Shown: positions 49,237 to 61,764 of the stretch, in pieces | Numbering within the stretch: position 1 is the first letter of the stretch | How the letters are laid out: each line of letters begins with the position of its first letter | Source: Suillus spraguei | Taxonomy: Eukaryota; Basidiomycota; Agaricomycetes; Boletales; Suillaceae | NCBI GenBank assembly: GCA_016800925.1 | Contig: JABCPU010000032.1 | Location: 124,001-188,000, forward strand | Reading direction: 5' to 3' | Length of the DNA: 64,000 nucleotides | Notes under the pieces: model-generated | The model's database searches: none | Told to the model about the DNA's origin: nothing | Seen by the model: the letters and a program-made list of their open reading frames with translations, nothing else | Made by a program: the position numbers and the translations under genes

Positions 49237-49728
49237 TGATTAATAACGTGCTCACGCTGCTTCCCTTTGCCAACGTAACTGAACTGACAGCGAGATTGTA
49301 TACCGTGTGACCCGCGTCTAAGATACTTATGTCTTATGCACGAACCTTTGAAGCCGTGCCGGAATTCATCATTATGCAGCTCAAGACACGGACTCGCTCC
49401 GGGGTCGGTGATTGGCGCGAGTCCGACCATTACCGATAGCATTGACCGCACTTGTGACTTTTTGTGACACAATTATATTCAACTTGAGGTCCACCAACGT
49501 AGTTCAAGGTTAGAACAAACATTGATCTCAAAATACGCCACGGCAAATCGGCAAATCGAACCGTATCGTCCACCATACGATCGGGCAGCTATTACATGAC
49601 GCGTGGCGATTCACGATTGTTACATCCAACTTTCACCTGGTACAGCTTGAAAGCTACTCGGAGCCCAAATCTTTGTATTAACTTGCTATTATGTAAAAGA
49701 CTTAGACCCGTAAAGTGAAGAGGGTGAT

Positions 49729-51367
49729 CTACATCGACGACTTCACAAACGCACGTGTACCTATTCCGTACTCTACCTTGACCAACAGTTCATCTCGTTT
49801 TCCTATCAGGTCGTTCACATCGCTATATCCACACAAACCCATCGTAACGTGCATATCACAGATGCTTTGCATCAAAATTTGCTCTACCCCAGCTTGGCCG
49901 GCTATCGCAAGCCCATAAACAATCGGTCGGGCAACTAAACTATTTATAAGATGGGAGCAAAAAGGACGATGGATGACACACTTAAAACACCCTGTGCTCC
50001 GATTGCGAGCGCCTTAATTATATCGCTTCCTGTTCGAATTCCAGAATCGAATAGGACAGTTAGTTTGCCCGATTTTTGCGCATCAAGAACTTTCTGTGAG
50101 CGCATGATCATGTCGAGTGCATCCAGTGAGCCCAATGCACCATCTATCTGACGACCCCCTAAACGTCCCAAATCAGTGCTCTAGTGAAAAACAAAATGTC
50201 GACAGCGATACCTACCGTGATTAGAGACGACAATCCCGTCGATGCCCATGTCAATCGCCTTCTCTGCGTCCTGGTGGGATTTTTTATCAGCGATAGCTCG
50301 TGACGACTCCAGGTGAACGTACGTTGACGGCTTGTATTCCCTTGAGCAAGATGGGACCATCCCAGTTGTCCTTGACGAATTGAAGGTCCTCCCATGTTCT
50401 GAAGATCCCAGATCCCGTCTCGGCGAGCCACTGACTCGCAAGGAACATCGATTGTTTGGTTTCTTCGTCACCTGCCGCCGCTTTCTTTCTGATGTCCTCC
50501 TGATTAAATGGAAATGTTGGACGCTCATGTCGAGCAGCGAGTCCATGGCGTTTCATAAACACCGGGTCCGCCATACCCTGTTGGACGCCGAATCCATGTC
50601 CCGCAGGGCTGTATCCGATGCGATGGTCATGTGATCGCCATCCGATAATCATCGTATCAACCGTGATAACGAGAGCAGTATACCCATTTTCCTTCGCGCG
50701 TTTCAGGATAGACAATGCTATATCGGAAGAACGAGGCCTATGATATAGTCAGGTTTCATTCTATGACACGAGATGGCACTGACCAGTAAAATTGATACCA
50801 TCGTTGGCCATTCGGCCCATTGGCTTTCGCTATATCCTCGAGGGATCGTGACGCAGAAGAACTCACGATCATCGGTACACCGACTGCCGCAGCTGCACGA
50901 GCTGTTGCAAGCTCTCCGTCAGCATGCACCAGACCTTGTTTACCGACTGGTCCTATGAATATCGGTGAACACACTTTCATACCCAAAATTGTCGTCTGAC
51001 GGAAGGCGTTAGGCCCTTAGTAACTATCGTTTCCAACGCACTTGCCTCGATATTGCGTAATGCGACATTGTTTAACATACGCGGAACGAGCTTCCACCTT
51101 TCAAATGCCTTCCTATTAGCATCGTCGGTCGAACAGGTACCCGCACTCTTCAACGTATACTGGTATGCAACTTTCAACGACTCAACGTTCAGGTTCAGCT
51201 CTACCACCCGAACACTGTAACATACTAGAATTATCCTTCATAACTTCGCGGGCTTTATCCTCGATTTCCTGGACATCGACCGTACCGAGCACTGGCCCAT
51301 TGCCCGAACTATAAATCTGCGACAGCCAAGATATCCATTTGTTAGGTGGTGGTGGTTGAGTTGTCAT
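49729..51367 (-). CDS. FMN-dependent 2-hydroxy-acid dehydrogenase/oxidase
   Basis: The start at 51367 gives MTTQPPPPNKWISWLSQIYS. Family motifs follow: WKLVPRMLNNVALRNIE|TTILGMKVCSPIFIGPVGKQG, GVPMIVSSSASRSLEDIA, RWYQFYW, VITVDTMIIGWR, ILLKGIQAVN, IDGIVVSNHG|GRQIDGALG with the catalytic His, and LFDSGIRTGSDIIKALAIGA. It ends …TRAFVKSSM-stop at 49729. No cytochrome b5 domain precedes the flavin domain, so it is not flavocytochrome b2. The TVDT…GWR…H segment resembles lactate monooxygenase-like and glycolate-oxidase-like enzymes that oxidise L-2-hydroxy acids with FMN. Introns are GT-AG. The gene lies between the two inverted TIR element copies and appears intact. Confidence 0.9.
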
Positions 51368-53425
51368 AGATATCGTCGGTTTGCAGACTGTGAGTGTAAC
51401 TTGCTAGTAACAAAGGGGAGAAGTCTCTTGCGCGGGCTACATATACTCAAGTCTCATTGCGTGACATGACATTTCCGGCGATCACACCCAGGTCTATTAC
51501 CTTCTTTGGCTCATTACCGATCATGATTCACAGAGGTGTGCGAAATGTCTGTGACTCATACTTGAGTCCTGGACTCTACCGAATCTGTTATATCTCGCAG
51601 ATCCTTTTACTTGTTTTCAGTAGTGCAGTGGTCACACCGAGCGATGCTCACGTCCCTTTCTAGGCGCTAGTTGGAGACGCGAAGCAATCGAAGCTACCCG
51701 GAAGCAGGAAAAATACATCCGAGTCAACATTTTCTACGGACTTACAGGTGTCACAATTCAAAACATGCCCCAAACTGCGGACTGTAAGTCTGGCAGATTG
51801 CCAGCAGAATATATTGAACTGTATCTTATTCACGATTGGGGCGAGAAACTGACCAGGCAAGACCCATTTTGTGACTACGGTTTGACACTCGCAACGATAA
51901 GCTTGTCGTGCACCCAGATAACAGTTTAGTCCCTCCTTACATACTTCCGAAACCATCCATTTGCCAGGTATTAGTATGCAAAATCTAACCTAGGGGAAAT
52001 AGTTTCTCATGCACCGTGGCGCCTAAACACTCACACGATGCCCTGAAAGGTACGCCACAAACTATGTGTAGGTGCATATATATCTTTACAGCTATCGTCA
52101 TATCGACAGGCCAGAATTTCAAAATTCCCTTAGTTGCTTTTGTTTGTTGGAGCGATACCAAACAGAAGCTGCGCATGCTAACCACTTTTGCAAGTCGCTG
52201 TTGAACGTTGAACCTAACTTAATGGGTTTGTGCGGGGCGCACACTGATCTGCGGCCAGTTGCACATAGTGACATGATCAAGCCAGAGTCTTTCTTCTCTC
52301 GTCCAAGAACGAGGTCTAATGTGAGGTGTTTAATCGTCGCTATCTTCGTATTGGCTATTGGTTCAGCATATTTTACATACATGCTTCTGCGTCAATCCAT
52401 GCCTATGTAGTGTTCGTTCGATGGTGGAAAGAACGTCTTGACATCCCTCACCTCCCGCAGAGCACTTTGTAGCTCGAATCTAAATACGTCCGAAGTGCGC
52501 TCGACGTGGCATTAGATATGAGATAAGGTATGGTGCCAATGCGATAATTGAGTATTAAATTTAAAATGTCGTTATAATCTCACTCACTATAGCAACATGT
52601 GCTGTATTATATTTAGATTAAGTAGACGAGGACTTTTCAGAGGTTTTGAGTCTGCAAGTTGTGAGAGCCGAAGTGCTGGGTTGACTATTCGATGGTTGTA
52701 TCTTGTACTTGTGCTATGACCATCCATGTCATGCCACGCGTGGACATGGCGACCCACTGCTGTTTCGCAACTTCGGATACGTGTCGACGCATTCCGTGCA
52801 TGTCGGCGATGGTCAGCGCTCCGACGTTGTACTAAGATCAAATCATGATAACGACTTACAAGAGTGGCCTAGCATGAGAGCCTCTATCGGTGAACTGGTG
52901 AGGAAAGAATAAAATCGGTCAAGCGAATGTTCTAGATTCTGGCCCATCGATATGAAGATTGCTGTAATACATGACGAAGCCTCGATTTTCATATCTGCAG
53001 ATTTGATCTACCGGTATCATGATCTATCAGGAAGGGTTCTATTACTGGCATTGTGATGCACGATGTTATTGATATACCTCGGATGTTATCGGTCAAGATT
53101 CGGCCCGCTATCTTGCACAAGTCAGATAGGCTACGGTCCGACTTGAGAGCACGACGACATTGGCAGCAGGGCCCACTGTGATGTTGTCACCATGTTCTAA
53201 CGCGATGTCTTTTATGCCAAGGATGCAACGGTCATGCTCGATGCGTGAAATGATACCTCCATCCAGTGACTTCTGAGAATAGGCAAGGCACAGTAGAGCA
53301 TGTGAATATGACGAGGGCGGACACAATTAATAGGGACCGAGTCGCTGGCAATTTGTTTTGGAGAATAGTGAAGGTATTAGTGGTTGACCCGTGGGCCGCG
53401 GGAGTCTGTATGGTGGACGATAGGT
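51368..53425. other. Intergenic region with no recognised gene
   Basis: The promoter of the FMN enzyme should lie at the left end. Several ORFs of 60-112 codons occur on both strands (for example 52072-52410 plus, with a hydrophobic LIVAIFVLAIGSAYF stretch), but none has splice partners or family resemblance. The interval ends at the left end of TIR element copy 2. Confidence 0.35.
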
Positions 53426-53588
53426 TACGGTTCGATTTGCCGATTTGCCGATTTGCCGCGACGTATTTTGAAGTCCGATCAATGTTTGTTCTAGTCTTAA
53501 ACTATTTGTAGACCTCAAGTTGAATATAATTTTGTGTCACAAAAAGTCACAAGTGAGGTTACTTACTACTATTGGTAATGGTCGCCAA

Positions 53589-53596
53589 TCCCCGAC
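53589..53596. repeat. Left 8-bp target-site duplication of the hAT-like insertion
   Basis: TCCCCGAC occurs here and again at 54969-54976, immediately outside the inserted element. Copy 1 lacks the insertion at the corresponding place. Eight bases is the size typical of hAT transposons. Confidence 0.7.
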
Positions 53597-53817
53597 TGTG
53601 GGCAGAAATATTTTGGAGCGAGTTCTGCCAAAAAAACGGCAGAACGGTATTTGGCAGAATGGCAAAAATCGGCAGAATTGTTTTGAGTGTTTTCGCGTGT
53701 TCTAGAGTAGTTCAAGATCATGGCAAAAATATTATGTAAAACTATTGCATAGACACTCCGACGACAACAGTGTATCAATGTTCCAGACTGCCTCCGTGCC
53801 TTGTGACCCACGGTCAA

Positions 53818-54195
53818 TCACGTCAACCTCTTCAATAAATCCTGCAGGTGTAATTCTTTTATCAACTTTCTCCAGCTCGTTCCAGTCAATAATATCTCCT
53901 TCGAACGGATATCTGGGACTTCTTCAGCACCTTCTTGCAAGCCACGGTGTGATTCTAGAGCCTCGTTTTCAAACCTGCTAAATTCTTCAAGCAGTTCTTC
54001 ATCCGTCATCGACTCTGGACCTGCAAAAAATTCATTGTCCGAGCTGCAAGAGTCACCAGTAAGTGGAGGCACCCATGCAGAAGACCTTTGAATTTCATTT
54101 GCTGAGGCTATGTCAAGTCCATCTTCTGGTTGAGTGTGCATATGGGCATGTTTGCGACGTGCTGGCTTGCCGGCTTCGTCATCCGCTTTGTGCAA
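53818..54195 (-). CDS. Acidic C-terminal ORF of the hAT-like element
   Basis: The 125-aa ORF has a basic start (GKPARRKHAHMH), an acidic middle (FFAGPESMTDEELLEEFSRF) and ends with IKELHLQDLLKRLT-stop. It probably was a later exon of the same element-encoded protein as the BED finger at 54389-54856. No catalytic residues are visible. Confidence 0.4.
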   Translation of the reverse strand: MHKADDEAGKPARRKHAHMHTQPEDGLDIASANEIQRSSAWVPPLTGDSCSSDNEFFAGPESMTDEELLEEFSRFENEALESHRGLQEGAEEVPDIRSKEILLTGTSWRKLIKELHLQDLLKRLT

Positions 54196-54388
54196 GAAAT
54201 TGGCATAGCTTGCTAAGAGACTCGAAAGTCTGAACGGATAGGTTGCAGCGTTTTACAGATTGTACCCCACCCAGACCCGAGAAATAACGCTCGACGTCGG
54301 CGGCATGAGGTACAATTAAGTGGATTATGATTGCGAACGCCTTCAATGGACAGCGTTCGGCACTGACTGTGAGAGTTTCTCATTGAAC

Positions 54389-54856
54389 TCACCGAAACAA
54401 TTTGAAATTTGCACGTGTTGCTTGCTCTGGAGTGACTGGGAGATCCACAAACCCAAAGAGGTTCTTCCGTTTCTGTGGAGTATTAGTCGTAGTTGACGGA
54501 GGCTCGGATGAAGCAGAATTTGCATTTGGGATAGGTGGGAGTAGTAATGCTTGATTTCCGTTCTTTGAGGCAAGATAGTTACGGACTTCTGAACGAGCCT
54601 GTTCCGGGGCTGTAGGGCAAGCATTTCGGTCAGGAATATGTTTGAGGTGTCTATCATCGCGACCTTCTATATATGTCAAACAGTAATTGCAGCGATAAAC
54701 ATAGGAATTTGGAACTTTTTGCTGTTGGATCAAGTGGTTAGTGATTATTTTTCGAACAGGAAGACCCTTGGACTTTGTCGATGACATTCTGGCATGTACA
54801 GAGGTCCAGACAAACTTTTTTGAATGTCCAACATTTGTTATTTGCTCACAGCGCAA
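54389..54856 (-). CDS. BED-type zinc-finger ORF of the hAT-like element
   Basis: The 155-aa ORF contains YRCNYCLTYIEGRDDRHLKH then IPDRNACP, a CxxC…H…H/C arrangement as in BED fingers that open hAT transposases. A basic, Ser/Pro-rich linker follows (PQKRKNLFGFVDLP). BED fingers bind the element's own subterminal repeats. The downstream transposase core is absent. Confidence 0.55.
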   Translation of the reverse strand: MRCEQITNVGHSKKFVWTSVHARMSSTKSKGLPVRKIITNHLIQQQKVPNSYVYRCNYCLTYIEGRDDRHLKHIPDRNACPTAPEQARSEVRNYLASKNGNQALLLPPIPNANSASSEPPSTTTNTPQKRKNLFGFVDLPVTPEQATRANFKLFR

Positions 54857-55122
54857 ATAAGATTCATATACTTCTGCCGACTTCTGCCCAAGGCCCTCAA
54901 CCTACTGCCGGCAATTGCCACTTGGCAATTGCCATTGGCAGAATGGCAGACTTCTGCCCACGACACTATCCCCGACGCTGCATAGTGATGGATTCCGGCA
55001 TGGCTTCAAAGGTTCATGAGACATAAGTATCTTAGACGCGGGTCACACGGTATACAATCTCGCTGTCAGTTCAGTTACGTTGGCAAAGGGAAGCAGCGTG
55101 AGCACGTTATTAACCAATACGC

Positions 55123-55305
55123 TTGTTCCACAGACAAAGAATTGTGAAGCTCAGAGCCTGGGCTGAGTTTGAAGTTTGCGAGTCAGTTCATAGATATCCA
55201 AGGCAGTGTAACGCCAAGGAAGCTTCACCGGCTACGCGATTTACTGCAATCAAGGTAGTGAGAAGACTCAGAGGAGGGAGTTTACGCAGAGCACAATATA
55301 ATTAG
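55123..55305 (+). CDS. Small conserved ORF in TIR element copy 2
   Basis: This is the counterpart of the ORF at 48964-49236: WAEFEVCESVHRYPRQCNAK through LRRAQYN-stop, with a shortened N-terminus. The protein-level match continues to the stop. The function is unknown. Confidence 0.25.
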   Translation: MFHRQRIVKLRAWAEFEVCESVHRYPRQCNAKEASPATRFTAIKVVRRLRGGSLRRAQYN

Positions 55306-56211
55306 TATTTCGAACGTGTCCGAAGGCACGACTCGCCATGGAGTAAATATCAATGTTGCATCAATAATTTGCACAGGGGCTAAGACCAGTTAAGATGGAT
55401 CTCTAAGGAAACCATCAATGGTAGAACAGCAGTCTTCGTACGAATTTCTGCTCTCTTCTGCACACAACGGGGGCAACAAGGGTCAGTACAGATACGGACA
55501 GAGTTTGCAAGCCGTCGTGATAATATTGATCGTCGTAATGAGACCATACATGATTGTCATGCTGTCTCAAAGCCATATGGGATGCGGCAGAATGAGAAAA
55601 GACAGTGGGAATATACTTCAGGCTAGATAGACCAGTCGAAATGTCTGTTAAGAATTATACCAACTGTCAATAGTAGGAATGCGCGCAGGACCAGATGTCA
55701 ACTCCACGGTGACCCCATTATGATTGGAAACAAAACGCAGCACAATGCAGTCATGCAGAAAAGACGATAGCACGGAGAAATCGTTAACATAAATAACAGT
55801 AGGAATATCGGTGAAGGGTCCAATGACTTGATAATAACTAAAGGCACAGTCGACGATTAAGATCAACATACGCAGTGAGAAACACAACACCAACTAATGT
55901 CATAGCGGGAATGAAGCACTGCGCAGCCTGAGTGAGTCGCATATCCTGGAGGTAAGGGCTGCTCAGTGAGCTCAGGGAAGGAATCCGAAGGATAGATTCA
56001 TTCGCCACTAATGTTGTGATATTAATAGTAATGCTCGCCAGCAGCTGCGGATCTACCTCAGTGAGCACGGCGTGCAGAGTCGCCGCAGACTGGCGTAGAA
56101 CTGATTTGTGATTCATGTGACAGGACCATAGCGTGAATAGCCAATAAAGTTCGGAACAAACATTGGTCGGACTTCAAAATAAGTTGCGGCATATCGGCAA
56201 ATCGAACCGTA

Positions 56212-57168
56212 TGATACGCATCATATGGTTCAAAAACCCCAATATTTTGACGGAGGTCTAGTGACAATGCCAGGTTGCGGGAACTATGTAAGTAAGTGGA
56301 AGCCCATGTGATGACGAGTACAACTTACCTTCGACAACTGTCTTTCGTAAGGGGCTTCATTGCTTGACAATGAGGCTCACCTACAGTTGGTACCGTACAA
56401 CACAATCTGAGGGCTTCAGGGTTTCGTCTGACCCAGCAACCATGGCACTCAAGGGGCATGTGAATTATGCACGACACCAAAACTGTTATCCGTACGGGGA
56501 GCAGGATCTTGTGCCATGTCGTGTCCAACCAGACTTATCTATCCTGGCATTACTGCTTCATGAAGGTCGTGCCGCGTATGAACTCGGACTTGGACATACT
56601 GACCTACTGCTGTTTGGCAGTCTCTAGTATATGTATATGTTAGAGAGTCGATCGATGGTTGCGGTGCATGGTCGGTAGTCGTTGACATTGAGTAATGATA
56701 CAGATGTAGTTAGCATACACCTCTGTTCGGTGTCGCTCCAGATGGGGTGTTCACAGTTGTATTGGCGAGGTGTTTTTCACCCGTTGTTCAGAGAATTTTT
56801 GAGGCCTAAGAAGCACCGAACAATGTTGGTCAACTGTAACCCTGTTGTACTCGGCCTAGTAGTCTATCAATATGAAGATAGCCGTAATATCACTCGCTGT
56901 GCGTCAATGTAACGCATCAGAATAGAAATACGGAGTAAAAGTATGATAGAATAGAAAGGACCAAGTTGAAGGTACGCTTGTCCCTGATCTCTATATCATC
57001 ATATGCAGTGAAGTTGGAGTGCAGCCTGGTGCCAACTACACAGCAAGTGATGTCCCGCGGATTCCCACTGCTGCGAAAGTTGCTATAACACGAGTTGGAG
57101 CGAAGATCGCCTGAAATACGGAATATCGAATGGCTAAGAGTGTAGCATAGCTGGCATTCTGAGATATA
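56212..57168. other. Intergenic region between TIR copy 2 and COX16
   Basis: Only short ORFs are seen. The minus strand at about 56330-56530 has a Cys-rich reading (ECHGCWVRRNPEALRLCCT), but it lacks partners and looks spurious. Confidence 0.35.
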
Positions 57169-57615
57169 TCAAGATTTGGCCGGAGGTTCGGTGGGAGGAA
57201 CACCCAATTCGGGAAAGTCGTTGGGTCTTGCAATTCTTTTGGGTTCCCAGTCTTGGTCTCCAGCAGCACTTAGTTTCTGACACGTCCACGCTAGTGAGAC
57301 CTTGAGATACTTGGTTCACAAAAACTTACATAGTATTCCTCCCTAATGTCGAACTTTTTCTTCTTGCGATCGAGACCTAGAGCTTGCTCGCCGCTCATCT
57401 ATGAGACATTGAGTAACATGATAAGGTCTCACACAAGGAAGTCAGACCTGTTTGACTTTCTGATCATGTAGGTCATATCGGGTTTGCGTAAAAGTCTGAA
57501 GACCAAACGAGGCGCCAACTATGATGAGAAGAAAGGGAAAACCGAATAGGGCAGGATGCCGCTTCAGCCTTGACTGAAGCGGTGATGGGTTTATGGGGTT
57601 TGAGGAAAACGGCAT
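57169..57615 (-). CDS. COX16: Cytochrome c oxidase assembly protein COX16
   Basis: Three exons give a complete protein of about 114 aa. It starts MPFSSNPINPSPLQSRLKRH, has a single membrane segment FGFPFLLIIVGASFGLQTF, and continues TQTRYDLHDQKVKQ. The next exons encode DRKKKKFDIREEYY and KLSAAGDQDWEPKRIARPND. The order of helix, TQxRYD, K-rich FDIREEYY and DWEPKRI/VxRP is that of Cox16, a mitochondrial inner-membrane factor that helps assemble the COX1/COX2 module of complex IV. Both introns are GT-AG (about 48 and 47 nt). The gene is divergent from adenylosuccinate synthetase. Confidence 0.92.
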
Positions 57616-57812
57616 ATGGTGTCCCAGACTGCAGCCTGTTGTAGCGACTACAATTGCTGGTGTTGGTAAGCCAAGTAGTACCTGCCTTTTCTGGATGATT
57701 TAGGTATTATCCGAAGATGTCCGATCTGAGTCAATCATCTCAATCTCATCTCTTTTCCACATTGCAGCTTCTGCCAACTGGCTCAATCCGTACCACAGAA
57801 GCTCCTTTGTCC
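57616..57812. promoter_or_regulatory. Divergent promoter between COX16 and adenylosuccinate synthetase
   Basis: A 197-bp interval separates the two start codons and must hold both core promoters. No specific motif is called. Confidence 0.45.
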
Positions 57813-59484
<1,672 letters not shown>

Positions 59485-59678
59485 CATGCAATAGTACCAC
59501 TTGAAGTGCAAACTACAGACAAAGTATTGGACTGTTTTAGTAACTCATTCTCACGCTCACAAGTGGTTTTGCGTAACCCTGTTTGGTCTCTCCTTCGTCA
59601 CTCTCTGTCACGACGACAGTCACCCTCGCTGAAGACGCCGTAACAAGCGTCACAACCAAGGCTCAGTCACATCGGACA

Positions 59679-60829
59679 ATGCATGCTATGGACCCAGGGG
59701 CTCATCATAATCCATCACAGAGCACCCTCACACCAGTTTCATCTTCCCGTAGACGTTCGCGAGAAAATGAGACGCCCCAACAAAGGCAAAAACGAGAGAA
59801 GGCTGCGGAGCGGCAGCGCAGGAAACGCGAGCGTGATCGTACTGTCAATAACATCAATGCAATAATGGCATTTACACAACCCACGGATGCACAGCCTATT
59901 CCCCAGCCTCAGCCATCTCAACCACCTACTCCGACCTTTACCGGTCAAGAAATGACGCCGGAGGAGCTTACTAGGCGCGAGAGAGTCAGAGCAGCCGCCC
60001 GGGAACGCCAACGTAAACACCGGAGTCTCGTTAAGCAGCGGAAGATGCGGGAATTGGGACTGGATATGCCCAATGATATGATGCAGGGGATGGAAGAGTA
60101 CAGAGTAAACGGAGACGGCCAGTATCAACAGGTACTTCCCCATGAGATGACGCACCCACCGCATGCAATGAACCCGCAAGACGCATCCTTCCCTCAAGCA
60201 CCACCTCCACAGCTTACTGGTGGACAAAATTTTGCTTCAACGCTACTCCTATCTTTCTCCTGCGCACCCCTTCTTAAACAACATTTGCTAAGGACATTGG
60301 CGATCACAAGCGAAGAACTCGCTTCCTTGGAACCAATCATAGCAGACGCCTTTGATCAATGGGATCATCAGGTATGAGCCACTGTACCTCATAATTACCG
60401 AAATGACCCACTTAATATTAGCGTCGTATGCACTATGCCCAACAAGCTGTAGCCAAAGCTGCAGACGGCTCTATTTCTGGACCATCGGCTGCCCCATTTC
60501 CAAATGTTGATATGGCCGACCCTGCAAGTAATGGGTTCGGGGAACCTCCTCAGCCCCACCCCAGCGAGTTTCGTGCTCGATTCCATCGCCCTTTAGTGGC
60601 GCCATCCCCTTTCCGTAACTTCAATCCTGATACCTCTACAACTGCTACGACTTCCACGCCAACTTCAACTACGACGTCTGGGCCCCCGTCAGACCCAATA
60701 GATCCACATCTCAACTCCGTGGTGACACCTGGTGACGTCAGACAAAAGAGTGTGACAGCTTTAGATCCAGACTTTGGACAAGCTAAAGGAGAAGCGGAGG
60801 GGGTAGCAGGAAGGTTGGAGAGGTCGTGA
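59679..60829 (+). CDS. Conserved-looking basic, bZIP-like-region protein, unidentified
   Basis: Two exons are joined by a short intron (CAG|GTATGAG…TTAG|CGTCGT at about 60372-60421). The likely start is the ATG at 59679 (MHAMDPGAHHNP); the open frame extends further upstream without a better ATG. Two Arg/Lys-rich blocks, TPQQRQKREKAAERQRRKRE and RERVRAAARERQRKHRSLVK, resemble bZIP basic regions but lack a leucine zipper. A hydrophobic-helical segment follows (LLKQHLLRTLAITSEELASL), and the rest is Pro/Ser/Thr-rich disorder. It is probably nuclear and DNA- or RNA-binding. I do not recognise a named family. Confidence 0.75.
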
Positions 60830-61764
60830 TTTCTCTTCTGGTCGTGATCACATGCACGTCACGTATCACATGTAGCCTTTTATCACATTTCCCATCCTCT
60901 CATATACTTATACTAGCATCGCACCATAACTGTAGGTTAGCGTACTGGCTTCCCTGAGGTTGCAGTATCCTGTCTCGGTGCCTGATAGCGTCATATGCGA
61001 CTCCATAATTCGGAGAGCACACTTATTTAAAAGTTTGAGAAGCTTGTCCTCAATATCATAAAAGGACATGGTTTTAGTTTTAAACTGCAGCAAAACCACC
61101 TGTAAATATGAAAGCAGAATGCGCGAGTGTACATGTGTTTACGGTGAACGATGGGTTACGAGTCCGAATCGTGGTACGAAGCAAGGAGGGAGCAATTTGA
61201 AAGCCGTACAATTGATGTCATAGCCTTCAATGTGATTGGTATCACTCTCAGGCCTCAGGCTTACCTAGAATATTTTGCAATTTGTTGAAAGAAATGATTG
61301 ATGTCCTCAAGCTTGAGCGCTGCTTCCGAAGCCGACATGTGGACCGATAGGATCACCAGTACCGAGGACTTGTGAAAACGTTGGAGCATCAGCACCCAGC
61401 GCCGCAGTCTTCGACATGAAATCACAAGAGATGTTCTGTCTCGGTCACTAAAATCAATGATGATTAATTCAATGGAGATCGACTTGAAGCTCACAGATAA
61501 TTGCGCCCTTGAGTTGGTATCTACAGTAGCAATCTGTGGCCACTCAATGGGACCAGTGGCTAGTCAACCACTGCTGCGCACCAGTATTGATGCAAATATC
61601 CTGTAGATAGTGTGTCCTTGGTAGAAAAACCTGTCATGTCGCCAAATAGGAAGGTCGGGTTGAACTAATTAAAGCTCCGATTAAAAAAAGCCGAATTCGA
61701 GCGGCGGTGCTACGAAATACACGCAGAAAGCAATTCCTTACAGTTCTAGCCTTTGACGACGATC
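60830..61764. other. Intergenic region with only weak ORFs
   Basis: No convincing gene is seen. On the minus strand near 61290-61400 a 36-codon frame reads SKTAALGADAPTFSQVLGTG then DPIGPHVGFGSSAQA-stop. It looks protein-like but is too short to support. The promoter of the Scd6 gene should be at the right end. Confidence 0.35.

Larger units (their letters stand above)
46690..49565 (+). mobile_element. Terminal-inverted-repeat element, copy 1
   Basis: The left end reads TACGGTTCGATTTGCC…ATTTTGAAGTCCGACCAAT and the right end is its inverted counterpart (reverse strand TACGGTTCGATTTGCC…ATTTTGAGATCAATGTTTGTTC). The whole segment recurs in inverted orientation at 53426-56211. Inside are a left arm shared with copy 2 (46740-47340), a copy-1-specific part (about 47.5-48.1 kb), the tRNA-like array (48145-48830), and a right arm with a conserved minus-strand ORF. 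I see no transposase motif (no DDE/DDD pattern), so it may be non-autonomous. No clear target-site duplication is visible outside the repeats. Confidence 0.65.
53597..54968 (-). mobile_element. hAT-like non-autonomous element nested in TIR copy 2
   Basis: The ends read TGTGGGCAGAA and TTCTGCCCACGA as imperfect inverted repeats, with subterminal GGCAGAA/TTCTGCC motifs repeated many times near both ends (53610-53690 and 54880-54960), a typical hAT feature. An 8-bp duplication TCCCCGAC flanks it. The interior encodes a BED-type zinc finger and an acidic segment on the minus strand, but no DDE core or hAT dimerisation domain fits in 1.37 kb. It is therefore probably an internally deleted, trans-mobilised derivative. 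Confidence 0.7.
53426..56211 (-). mobile_element. Terminal-inverted-repeat element, copy 2 (inverted)
   Basis: Its ends match copy 1, and the left terminus has GATTTGCC repeated three times in tandem. The internal arms run in the opposite order to copy 1 (for example VLTEVDPQLLASI on the minus strand near 56060, against VLTEVDTQLLASI on the plus strand near 46820). The tRNA-like array is lost except for a flank at about 55380-55420, and a 1.37 kb hAT-like element is inserted at 53597-54968. Removing that insertion leaves a copy of about 1.4 kb, so further internal deletions have occurred. Confidence 0.65.

Noticed and set aside
49729..51367. Flavocytochrome b2 (CYB2)
   Set aside because: The protein starts directly before the flavin domain and lacks a cytochrome b5 haem domain.
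52072..52410. 112-codon plus-strand ORF as a membrane protein
   Set aside because: It has one hydrophobic stretch, but no homology I recognise, no splice partners and ordinary intergenic composition around it.
46690..56211. A single LTR retrotransposon spanning this region
   Set aside because: The long repeats are inverted, not direct, and no gag, reverse transcriptase or integrase motifs are present.
59583..59678. Start of the basic protein at 59583
   Set aside because: The codon there is TTG, not ATG. The first in-frame ATG is at 59679.
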